Shown: piece after piece, positions 7,437 through 17,079 of the stretch | Layout of the letters: every line of letters begins with the position of its first letter | Numbering within the stretch: the first letter of the stretch is position 1 | Translations under genes and position numbers: made by a program | DNA from: Spongilla lacustris | Taxonomy: Eukaryota; Porifera; Demospongiae; Spongillida; Spongillidae | Assembly (NCBI GenBank): GCA_949361645.1 | Contig: OX442419.1 | Span: 6,100,714-6,164,713, forward strand | DNA: 64,000 nucleotides | Direction: 5' to 3' | Notes under the pieces: generated by a model | Database searches by the model: none | What the model saw: the letters and a program-made list of their open reading frames with translations, nothing else | What the model was told of the DNA's origin: nothing

Positions 7437-10400
7437 TTAGGCCAAGATGTATTATGGGTATACGTGTATAGTACGCCCACCTGAATTGTAAGCCCACATG
7501 TTTATAACGTCCACTTGTATTGTGGGCTAACAATAAAATATTATATATATTACTGTCTAAAACACATATTAGCCCACAGTTCATGTGGGCCCACAATACG
7601 TGTGGGCCTACAATACATGAGGGCCTACTGTACGTCTGGGCCTACTATACATGTGGGCCCCAAATACACGTGGGCGTACAATACATCTGAGCCTCCTGTA
7701 CTTGTGGGCCAACTTTACTTGTTAGCCCATAATACACGTGGGCCCACAGTACATGTGGGCCTTCTAAACATGTGGGCCCACAATAGATGTGGTGTATTTT
7801 AGGCCCAACTGTTGTGTAGGCCCACATGTATTGTTTGCCCACATGTATAGTAGGCCCATATGTACTGTGGGCTCACGTATACTGTGGGCTGACAAGTAAA
7901 GATTATATATATTGTGGTCTAAAACACATGTGGGCCCACAGTGCTTGTGGGCCCATAATACATGTGGGCCTACAATGCATGTGGGCCTACTGTACGTATG
8001 GGCCTTCTATACATGTGGGACCCAATATTTTGTGCCCACATGTACAGTAGGCCCACTTGTATAGTAGAACAACATGTATAGTAGAACAACATGTATTGGG
8101 GCCCACATGTACAGCAGACCAAGACGTACAGCAGGCCAACCGGTATTGTAGGAACACAACTGTTAGGCACCCACATGTATTGTAGGCCCACATGTGTAGT
8201 GGGCCCACATGTACTGTGGGCCCACATATACTGAGAGCCCACATGTACAGTAGGCCCACATGGATTGAGGGCCCACATTTACAGTAGGCCCACATGTATA
8301 GTAGATCCACATGTATTGTGGGCCCACATGTACTTTTGAGACACATATATAGTAGGCCCCCCATGTACTTTGGGTCCACATGTAATGTGGGCCCACATGT
8401 AAAGTATACCCACATGTTCAGTAGGCCCACATGTTATGTAGGCCCACATATATTGTAGGCCCGCATGTGTTCGGGGCCCACATGTATAGTAGGCCCAAAT
8501 GTACAGTAGGCCCAGTCGGCTCTCATGTATAGTGGTTTCACATGTATTGTGGGCCCACATGTATTTTAAGCCATAATATACTCCTCATGTACTGTGGGCC
8601 AAGATGTATTGTAGGTATATGTGTATAGTAGGCCCACCTGTATTGTAGGCACACATGCATTGTGGGCCCACATGTATCGTACGTCCACGTGTATTGTTGG
8701 CTAACAATGAAAAATTATATATATTATGGTCTAAAACACATGTTAGCCGACAGTACATGTGGGCCTGCAATACATGTGGGCCATCTGTATGTCTGGGCCT
8801 ACTATACATGTGGGTCCCCAATACATGTGGGCATACAATACATCTGAGCCTCCTGTACTTGTGGGCCAACTTTACATATTAGCCCACAATACACGTGGGC
8901 GTACATGTGGGCCTCCTAAACATGTGGGTCCACAATAGATGTGGTCGCACAATACATGTTGGCCCACAATCCATGTGGGCCTCTAATGCATGTGGGCCTA
9001 TTATACATGTGGGCCTACTTTACATCTGGGCCCACAATACATGTGGGCCTGCTGTACATGTGGGACTAGTATGCCCACAATATATGTGGGCTTACTACGC
9101 CCACAATATATCTAGGCCTACTATGCCCACAGTATATATGGGCCTACTACGCCCACAATATATGTGGGACTATTACGCCCACAACATACGTGGGCCTACC
9201 ATGTCCACAATATATGTGAGCCTACTATACATGTGGGCCCACATGGATACATGTGGGCCTACCTTACATGTAGGCCCACAGTACATTTGGTCCTACCATA
9301 CACATGGGCCTACTGTACATTTGTGACCGCAAAACATGTTAACTTACTGTACATATGGGTCCACAGTACATGAGGTCCCACAATACATGAAGGCCTTCTA
9401 TACATGTGGGCCCAACATACTTGCGCGCGTACTATCCATATGGGCCACTGTACATGTGGGCTCCCAGTACATGTGCTCCCACAATACATGGGGGCCTACA
9501 ATACATATGGGCCTACTATATATACATGTGGGCCTGCTGTACATATTTTGGGCATAGTAGGCCCACATATTTTGTAGTACATGTGGGCCCACAATGTGGG
9601 CCCACCATACATATTGGCCTTCTATACATGTGGGCCCACAATACATGTTATCTTATTATAAACATGGATCCAAAGTACATGAGGTACATAGTAGTCCCAA
9701 ATGTACTGTGGGCCAACATGTATTGTGCGACCATATGTATAGTAGGTCCACATGTATTGTGGGCAAACAGGTAAAGTAGGCCCACATGTATTGTACAGCG
9801 ACATGTATTATGAGCCGCCATGTATAGCAAGCCCACATGACATGTCTTAGGTTCCCCTATGTATAGTAGGCTCACATGTATTTTGGGCCAACAAATACTG
9901 TGGGCCCACATGTACAGTAGGCCCATATGTACCGTAGGCCCGCACGTATAGTAGGTGCACATGAATTGGGGCCCTCATGTACAGCAGACCCAGACATACA
10001 GTAGGCCTACATGTATGTTAGAGCCACATGTATTGTGGGCTCTCATGAACCGTGGGCCCACATGTACTTTGGACACATATATAGTAGGCCCCCATGTACT
10101 GGTACTGTGGGCCCACATGTAAAGTGGGCCCACATGTTCAGTAATCCAACATGTATTGTATGCCCACATGTATTGGGGGCCCACATGTATAGTAGGCCCC
10201 GATGTACAGTAGACCCAGTAGGCCTACATGTATTGTGGGCCCACTTGTACCGTGGGCCCACATGCGTTTTAGGCCATAATATATTCCACATGTATTGTGG
10301 CTAAGATGTATTGTGGCAGTACATGTGGGCCTGTTACACCCACAATATACGTACTGTGGGCCCATTTGTATATACTAGGTCCACATGTATTGTGGGTCCA

Positions 10401-12128
10401 CACGTGTAGGAGACCCACATGTTTAGTAGACCAAAATTTATTGTGTACCCTTAAGGGCCCACATCTACTTTTTGCCCACATGTATAGTAGGTCCATATGT
10501 ATGGTGTGCTCACATGCATAGTAGGCCCACACGCAATGTAGGCACACACGCATTGTGTGCCCACATGTATAGTGACACCAGATATACAGTGGACCCCACA
10601 TGGCCCACATGTGCTGTGGGCCCACAGTACACATTAGCCCACAATTACAATTCATGCGGGCCTACTATACATGTGGGCACTCAGCATATATTCGCCCTCA
10701 ATACATGTGGTCCCCCAATACATGTGGGCCTACAATACATGTGGAGGTACTACACATGTGGGCGCACAATACATGCGACCCAATTTACAATATACACATG
10801 TATAATGGCCAAAAACACATGTGGGACTACTATATATGTGGGCCCACAATTCGCCAATTCGACAATTTATTGGCCGCCCACATTTGTAGTAAGCCCACAT
10901 GTACAGTACGCCCACATGTATTGTAGGCCCACATGTATTGGGGGACCACATGTATTAGAGGCCCACATGTATTAGAGGCCCACATGTACTGTGGGCCAAC
11001 ATCTATTGTGTGACCTCATCTATTGTGGGCCCAGTAGGCCCACATGGACCCACATGTACTGTGGGCTCACATGTACTGTGGGCCCACATTTACAGAAGGC
11101 CCACATGTATAGTAAAACCACATGTACAGTAAGCCCAGACATACAGTAGGCCCACATGTATAGTAGGCCCACATGCATTGTGGGCCCACATGTATTGTGG
11201 GCCCACATGTATTGTGGGCCCACGTGTACTGTTGGCCCACATGTGCTTTGGGCGCACATTTAAAGTAGGTCCAGTAAGTCCCACATGTATTGTAGGCCCA
11301 CATGTTTTGGGGGTACCCATTTGCTGGGGACCTACATGTATAGTAGGCCCAGACATACATTATGCCCATGTGTATTGTTGGCCCACATGTATTAGGGGCC
11401 AACATATATAGTGGGCCCACATGTATTGTGGGCCCACATGTACTATGGGCTCAGATGTATAGTAGGTCCATATGTATTGTGGAAAGACATGTCTTGTGGG
11501 CACACATATATAGTAGGCCCACATGTACTATGTATTGTGGGACCACATGTATAATAAGCCCAAGTGTTTTGCGGGACCACATGTATAGTAGGCCAGTGAG
11601 CTATACATGTGGGCCTACTGTACATATTTTGGGCATAGTAGGCCCACATATATTGTGAGTGTAGTAGGCCCACATAATTTGTGGGCGTTAACGTCCCACA
11701 TTTATTATAGTACATGTGAGCCCTCCATATATATTGGTCCTACTAATCATGTGTGCCCACAAAACATGTTAACTTACTATACATGTGGGCCTATAGTACG
11801 TCTTGACCTCATGTGGAAGCCTACAATACATGTATGCCTACCGTACATGTGGGACTACAAAACATGTGGGCAAACTATACATGTGGGCCCACAGTACGTG
11901 TGCTCCCACAATACATGTGGGCACACAATAAATGTGGGTCTATTATACATGTGGGTCTACAACATGTGGACTCGTAATACATGTGGACCTAGTATAAAAA
12001 TGGGCCCACAGTTCATGTGGGCCGACAATTTATGTGGGCCTACTATAAATGTGGGCCCAGAATACATCTGGGTCTATTATACATGTGGGCCCCCAAGATA
12101 TTTGGGCATACATTACATGTGAGCCTTC
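7437..12128. repeat. 17-bp palindromic repeat array, block I left part
   Basis: The unit is close to CATGTGGGCCTACAATA, 17 bp, with variable bases after GGGCC. Long runs keep one orientation (GGGCCTAC reading forward, GTAGGCCC reading reverse) and then switch: roughly reverse 7440-7530, forward 7575-7810, reverse 7815-7905, forward 7925-8030, reverse 8035-8700, forward 8735-9690, reverse 9692-10600, forward 10620-10870, reverse 10880-11595, forward 11605-12128. Several reverse-to-forward switches hold an AT-rich spacer such as ATTATATATATT with GTCTAAAACACATG (7535, 7898, 8710). Many long open frames are by-products: the consensus has no stop codon in any frame, and a 17-bp period gives a 17-codon cycle. 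None is treated as a gene. Confidence 0.92.
7440..10590 (+). repeat. Left arm of giant inverted repeat I
   Basis: Pairs in reverse complement with about 17080-21094. Matching landmarks: GGAACACAAC 8151-8160 with 20401-20410; the CTACCATGTCCACA region 9196 with 19346; GGGCATAGTAGG 9550 with 18995; GGATCC 9666 with 18876. All give a coordinate sum of about 28,540-28,560. Further in, the sum steps to about 28,278 (10101 with 18177; 10301 with 17977) and then about 27,660 (10450 with 17207), showing indels between the arms. Pairing fades inward of about 10590. Confidence 0.85.
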
Positions 12129-12327
12129 TGTTGAAAAAATCACTATATAAGTCGTACGAGCTAATAACGTTTTGATCGGATGCTCTCTCAATAGAATACA
12201 AAAGGTCAAGTACAAAAACAACAATCACGTGCAAGTTCGAAACGGTTACATAATATTAGATAATGAATACAGGAAGTAAGTAGGAACTGTCGACAAAAGT
12301 GCATGTATGAAACACAGTTTTCTAACA
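12129..12327 (-). repeat. 3' LTR of the copia-type element (199 bp)
   Basis: Direct copy of 16301-16499 with two substitutions, near 12210 and near 12242. Ends are TGTT and AACA, short inverted termini. Left flank is GAGCCTTC of the 17-bp array. Confidence 0.95.
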
Positions 12328-12340
12328 CTCCTTCTCACTT
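12328..12340 (-). promoter_or_regulatory. Polypurine tract of the copia-type element
   Basis: On the element strand AAGTGAGAAGGAG directly precedes the 3' LTR. It overlaps the end of the coding frame: the TGA stop is at 12335-12337. Confidence 0.8.
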
Positions 12341-15300
12341 GAAGTCAGACAGGTCCTTAATACCTGATAATTCACAAAATTTCAGAAATTTGTCAAGTGT
12401 CAGACCTTTAGTCAGGATATCTGCTACCATATCGTTGGTCGGACAGTACTGTACATCGATAGTTTTATCCAGAGCCTTTTCTCGAACATAATGATAACGA
12501 ATGGCTATGTGCTTCATTTTGGTGTGCAATTGAGAGTTCTTGGAAATGGCAACAGCTGCCTGGTTGTCCTCATAGAGAATTGTTGGGTCATCCTGTTGAT
12601 GGTGTAGATCATTCAATAGTTGTCTTATCCAGGCAGTCTCCTGGGCAGCACTGGCAAGAGCTACATACTCTGCTTCTGCTGTTGAGAGGGCGACACATGT
12701 CTGCTTTCTACTTTTCCAACTTACTGCACCCCCATTCATTACAAAGATGTACCCTGAAGTTGATTTTCGATCATTTGGGTCACCAGCCCAATCAGCATCT
12801 GAGAATCCAACTAGATTTCCATCATCATTCTGTTTCGAGTACTCCAGTCCATAATTTGCAGTTCCTTGCAGATAGCGAAAAATACGCTTAACAGCAGTCC
12901 AGTGTTCTTCCGTGGGATCTGAACAGAATTTGGCAACATTGCCGACTGAGTATGCAATATCTGGTCTAGTCCATCCAGACAAATACAATAGACAGCCAAC
13001 TGCTGATTGGTAAAGTTTAGAATCTACTCGTTTAAATTCATCAGTGGCTTTCAGCAGTTTCGTTCCAGATGTGACTGGTGTATTAGCTGGTTTGCACTTC
13101 TCCATGCCAAACTTTTTTAGCACAGCCTTGGTATATTCTGGTTGTCCAATCCACATCTTTCCCGTCTCATAGTTCCGCTTGACATTAATTCCAAGAAAAT
13201 AGTAGAGTTCTCCCATATCTTTAAGCTGAAAATATTTATCAAGATCTTTTTTGACTTGTGCAATGGTTTTTTCAGATTTTGCACACAGCAAGATGTCATC
13301 AACATAAACAGCTATGATAAACAAACCATCTTTCTTGGAGGTATAAACACATGGATCACTTTGACTCTGCTGGAAACCCATCCCTTTTAGCTGTGCATCC
13401 AGAACCTGGTTCCAGCATCTTGATGACTGTTTGAGCCCATACAAACTCTTCTTCAATCGACAAACAAGGTGCTCCTGACCATCTGCAGCATAACCTTCTG
13501 GCTGCTTCATGTAGATCACTTGATCTAGTTCACCGTTAAGGAAAGCTGTGGTAACATCCATCTGGTGCAGTTTCAAGCCTTCCTTGCATGCAAGTGAGAT
13601 CACTGAGCGAATTGATTCTGAACGCACCACAGGGCTGAAAGTCTCATCATAATCAAGTCCCTCTTTTTGTGTGTACCCTTGCGCTACTAGACGGGCTTTG
13701 AATCGCTCAGTCGAGCCGTCAGCATTTGTCTTGACTTTAAAAACCCATTTGCTGCCAACAGGCTTGCATCCCTTTGGACACTCAACTAGGTCCCAGACAT
13801 TGTGCTGATGGAGTGAATTAATCTCTGCTTTCATGGCATCATGCCATTTCTTCTCTTTCAGAGCGTCTTCAGCACACTTTGGCTCTTCTGTGATCGACAG
13901 GTTACACTGGTGACCATAGTAGTCAGGTGATCTTCGCTTTCGTGTAGATCGACGTAAGGGAGCAAGTTCTGGATTATCAGCTGCTTCATCAGACTCGTCA
14001 CTGTAATCTATTGTAGACTGATGTAGAGGTTCCAGGTTGTCAGCTGTTTCATCAGGCTCATCACTGTACTCTAAGTATACACGTCTCTCTGCTTCTTCTT
14101 CAGGTTTAAGTTGATTATACTTGTCTTCCATGAAAATGACATCCCTGCTATAACATACTTTCTTCTTCATAGGATCGTACAAACGGTATCCCTTTGTAGT
14201 TACTCCATATCCCAAAAAAATGCACCTCCTGGACTTAGAGTCTAGCTTCTTTCTTTCATCTTTGGGTATGTGCACAAATGCTTGACATCCAAACACTCGA
14301 AGCCCATCAACCTGAGGCCTTTTTCCAGTCCAAGCCTCATACGGTGTCATCTCGGCAACTGCTTTAGTCGGACTCCTATTACGCAGATAAGCTGCTGTTG
14401 ATATAGCCTCAGCCCAAAATGAGTGTGGTAAGTGAGAGTCAATAAGCATTGATCTGGCAGTTTCTATGAGTGTTCGATTGATACGCTCTGCTACCCCATT
14501 CTGCTCTGGATTCTTTGGAACCGTGAGCTCGTGACGAACTCCTTCTGTCTTAAGGTATTCCTGAAACTTTCTAGACGTGTACTCACCTCCATTGTCTGTG
14601 CGAATAGCCTTCAGCCTTTTTTCAGTAGCTAGTTCGACCATGGCTTTCCATTCAAGAAATTTCTCATAAACCTCACCCTTGGTTCGTAAGAAGTAGACCC
14701 ACACATAACGGGTCTTGTCGTCAATAAAGGACAAGAAATACTTGGCCCCACCAAGAGATTTCTCATTCATTTTCCCACACACATCACTGTGGACTAAGCC
14801 TAAGAGTTCACCTGCTCTCCAGTCACTTGAGGGAAACTTGGTACGATGCTGCTTTCCTTGAGGGCAGGTCTCACAGAAAGTTAGTTGCTGTGACACATCA
14901 TAGTCAAAACCATCAACTAGCCTGTCATGTGATAGCCTCTGAAGGCTACTCACTCCTAGGTGCCCAAATCGTTTGTGCCAAATGTCTTCTTTAGAATTAG
15001 TTGCAATACCTGCATGCTCATGAACGGGTTTACACTTGAACCTGTAGAGTTTCTCCACCTTAAGAGCCTTAGCTATCATCTTGTGCTTCTTGTCTAGAAT
15101 GTAACATGCATTGCTAGTGAACTTTACTATCTTGCCCTTTTGAGATACTTTGGCTACACTTACAAGATTGTATGAAAGCTCAGGCACATACAGAACATGC
15201 AGGGTACAGGATTCTGACTCACCACTAGGGCACTCCATATTTAGCACTACGTCGCCTCTTCCAATAGCTGTTAGAGCTCGTCCATCTCCCACAGTCACTT

Positions 15301-16234
15301 TGATTGGACTTTCTAGCTGGTAAAGGGTGGTAAATGCTTTCTTGTTGGAACACATGTGAGTTGTAGCTCCCGAGTCGATAATCCACTCATCAATAACAGG
15401 CAACGCACAATCAGCACTATTTGCAAGTCCACAGTCATCGCCATTTGTGTCGGAGTCATTATCTACTGAAACAGTCACCTTTTGTTTATGAAAATCCTTT
15501 CTCTCCTTCTGATCCTCCTTGATCCAATCTTGATCTTCCCTTTTTGCCCTACAGTAACGCTGGATGTGCCCCAATTTTCCACAGTTAAAACACTTCGGCT
15601 TGGGCCTGCGAGACACTGTATGCGAAGGCATTGCATTCTCATTGGTTGAGTCTGTTTCCTTTTCTTTGGTCTTTCTCTCTTGATGAAGAATACGTTCAGT
15701 CACAACCTCAATCTTAGGTACTTCAGCATTAGCCTCTAAAGCAGTCACCAAGACATTATACGAGTCGGGCAAGCTGGCTAAGACATAAACCACACGATCT
15801 TCATCTGACACAGTCTCACCTGCAACAGTAAGAGCATCAAAAAGTTCCGTCATATTCTTTATATGCTCTTGAGCCGAGTTTCCCTCCTTCAATCTCATTG
15901 AGTGTAGTTTTCGGCGGAGATCCAGTCTTGTTGCCCATGTTTTCTTCTCAAATTGGTCAGCCAATTTTTTCCATACAGCGGCAGGGTTTTCTGAGTTACC
16001 GATGAGATACAGCAGAGCTATGTCTACTGATAGGACGATCGTTGCTAGTGCTTTGTCCCTTCTCGATCTAAATTTCGCAATCTCAGTCCTTCCACTCTGA
16101 GGTTCAGTCTCCTCCTCACTCACGATACTCCACAGGCCTTCTTTCATAAGCGCCATTCGACACTGAATCTTCCAAGTAGGATAGTTCTTTCCGTTGAGGG
16201 GAACAACAGCGGCTAGTCTCATTGACTCCGCCAT
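12335..16234 (-). CDS. gag-pol: Gag-Pol polyprotein of copia-type element
   Basis: Uninterrupted 1299-residue frame from ATG at 16234 (MAESMRLAAVVPL). The frame stays open upstream to an ATG at 16396 inside the LTR, but the Gag homology begins near 16234. Domains: Gag about 1-200; zinc knuckle CFNCGKLGHIQRYC at 215-228; protease WIIDSGATTHMC with Asp 287; integrase zinc domain His 420, His 425, Cys 454, Cys 457; integrase core Asp 484 (HSDVCG), Asp 547 (RTDNGGEY), Glu 583 (EQNGVAERIN), the last two 35 residues apart; an acidic linker near 722-760 holding a duplicated EYSDEPDETADN/DYSDESDEAADN segment; reverse transcriptase with Asp 893 (HQMDVTTAFLNG) and YVDD at 977-980; RNase H with SDADWAG, STAEAEY and YEDNQAA. 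All catalytic residues looked for are present, so the product could be functional. It acts in its own replication, not in host metabolism. Confidence 0.95.
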   Translation of the reverse strand: MAESMRLAAVVPLNGKNYPTWKIQCRMALMKEGLWSIVSEEETEPQSGRTEIAKFRSRRDKALATIVLSVDIALLYLIGNSENPAAVWKKLADQFEKKTWATRLDLRRKLHSMRLKEGNSAQEHIKNMTELFDALTVAGETVSDEDRVVYVLASLPDSYNVLVTALEANAEVPKIEVVTERILHQERKTKEKETDSTNENAMPSHTVSRRPKPKCFNCGKLGHIQRYCRAKREDQDWIKEDQKERKDFHKQKVTVSVDNDSDTNGDDCGLANSADCALPVIDEWIIDSGATTHMCSNKKAFTTLYQLESPIKVTVGDGRALTAIGRGDVVLNMECPSGESESCTLHVLYVPELSYNLVSVAKVSQKGKIVKFTSNACYILDKKHKMIAKALKVEKLYRFKCKPVHEHAGIATNSKEDIWHKRFGHLGVSSLQRLSHDRLVDGFDYDVSQQLTFCETCPQGKQHRTKFPSSDWRAGELLGLVHSDVCGKMNEKSLGGAKYFLSFIDDKTRYVWVYFLRTKGEVYEKFLEWKAMVELATEKRLKAIRTDNGGEYTSRKFQEYLKTEGVRHELTVPKNPEQNGVAERINRTLIETARSMLIDSHLPHSFWAEAISTAAYLRNRSPTKAVAEMTPYEAWTGKRPQVDGLRVFGCQAFVHIPKDERKKLDSKSRRCIFLGYGVTTKGYRLYDPMKKKVCYSRDVIFMEDKYNQLKPEEEAERRVYLEYSDEPDETADNLEPLHQSTIDYSDESDEAADNPELAPLRRSTRKRRSPDYYGHQCNLSITEEPKCAEDALKEKKWHDAMKAEINSLHQHNVWDLVECPKGCKPVGSKWVFKVKTNADGSTERFKARLVAQGYTQKEGLDYDETFSPVVRSESIRSVISLACKEGLKLHQMDVTTAFLNGELDQVIYMKQPEGYAADGQEHLVCRLKKSLYGLKQSSRCWNQVLDAQLKGMGFQQSQSDPCVYTSKKDGLFIIAVYVDDILLCAKSEKTIAQVKKDLDKYFQLKDMGELYYFLGINVKRNYETGKMWIGQPEYTKAVLKKFGMEKCKPANTPVTSGTKLLKATDEFKRVDSKLYQSAVGCLLYLSGWTRPDIAYSVGNVAKFCSDPTEEHWTAVKRIFRYLQGTANYGLEYSKQNDDGNLVGFSDADWAGDPNDRKSTSGYIFVMNGGAVSWKSRKQTCVALSTAEAEYVALASAAQETAWIRQLLNDLHHQQDDPTILYEDNQAAVAISKNSQLHTKMKHIAIRYHYVREKALDKTIDVQYCPTNDMVADILTKGLTLDKFLKFCELSGIKDLSDFK

Positions 16235-16286
16235 TTCACAGGTCACGCTAATCAGTTTAAACAAAGCTCTACTATATTGAACAAGC

Positions 16287-16300
16287 CTGGGCCCATAACC
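16287..16300 (-). promoter_or_regulatory. Primer-binding site, internal (half-tRNA) type, initiator tRNA-Met
   Basis: On the element strand the 5' LTR is followed at once by GGTTATGGGCCCAG. This is the complement of CTGGGCCCATAACC in the anticodon stem-loop of animal initiator tRNA-Met. Drosophila copia is known to be primed by a 5' half of this tRNA, so the same priming mode is likely here. Confidence 0.88.
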
Positions 16301-16499
16301 TGTTGAAAAAATCACTATATAAGTCGTACGAGCTAATAACGTTTTGATCGGATGCTCTCTCAATAGAATACAAAAGGTCAGGTACAAAAACAACAATCAC
16401 GTGCAAGTTCGAAAAGGTTACATAATATTAGATAATGAATACAGGAAGTAAGTAGGAACTGTCGACAAAAGTGCATGTATGAAACACAGTTTTCTAACA
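16301..16499 (-). repeat. 5' LTR of the copia-type element (199 bp)
   Basis: Promoter-side LTR, 197 of 199 bases identical to 12129-12327. Its right flank CTGTGGGCCTACATG is 17-bp array sequence in reverse orientation. Confidence 0.95.
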
Positions 16500-17079
16500 C
16501 TGTGGGCCTACATGTATTATAGGCCTAGAAGTACAATAGGCCCACATATGTTATGGGCGCACATGAATTGCGGGCCCATATGGCTAGTAGCCGAACTTGT
16601 ATTGTGTTCTGTGGGCCCATATCTTCTTTGGGCACGTATTTATATTAGTTCCAAATGTACTGTGGGCCCACAGGTATTGTGGGCCCACATGTTCAGTAGG
16701 CCCACATGTACAATAGGCCCACATGTATCATAACCCAAATGTATTGTGGGCCAACATGCATTGTGCGACCATACGTATAGTAGGTCCACATGTATTGTGG
16801 ACAAACAAGTATATGTTAGCCCACAATGCATGTGGGCCTACTATACTTTGTGGGCATAATAGGCGCACATGTATTGTAGTACATGTGGGCCCGCAATATA
16901 TGTGGACCCACCATACGTACTGGCCTTCTAATGATGTGGGCCCACGATACATGTTAACTTAATATAAACATGGATCCACAGTACATGAGGTCCCACAATA
17001 CATGCAGGCCTACTATACATGTGGGCCCACAATACGTGTACGCATACTATCCTTATGGACCCACTGTATATCTGGTCCC

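Larger units (their letters stand above)
12129..16499 (-). mobile_element. Ty1/copia-type LTR retrotransposon, coding frame intact
   Basis: A 4371-bp element reading right to left. LTRs of 199 bp (16301-16499 upstream, 12129-12327 downstream) start TGTTAG and end TCAACA on the element strand and differ at two positions. A half-tRNA-type primer site, one continuous gag-pol frame and a polypurine tract are all in place. The gag-PR-IN-RT-RNase H order is that of Pseudoviridae. It lies in the middle of 17-bp repeat block I. No target-site duplication is seen; compared with the paralogous array at 28045-28793, about 749 bp of array is missing at the insertion point. Intact motifs and about 1% LTR divergence suggest a young, possibly active copy. 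Confidence 0.96.

Noticed and set aside
7515..12122. Many open frames of 60-171 codons on both strands in the 17-bp array
   Set aside because: The repeat consensus lacks stops and its 17-bp period gives a 17-codon cycle; frames overlap in all phases and orientations and share the same repeat residues. No domain or codon constraint is visible.
12580..13390. Plus-strand open frames of 62-103 codons opposite the copia polyprotein
   Set aside because: They are antisense shadows of an intact, domain-supported frame on the minus strand.
16285..16300. Possible functional link between the copia primer site (TGGGCCCATAA complement) and the similar core of the 17-bp repeat (TGTGGGCCCATAATAC variants)
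   Set aside because: The shared core is a short GC palindrome; the primer site is fully explained by tRNA-Met, so chance similarity is more likely.
16235..16396. 54-residue upstream extension of the copia polyprotein starting inside the LTR
   Set aside because: The stretch is LTR and primer-site sequence that happens to be open; Gag homology begins near the ATG at 16234. The matching LTR frames at 12030-12234 are chance as well.
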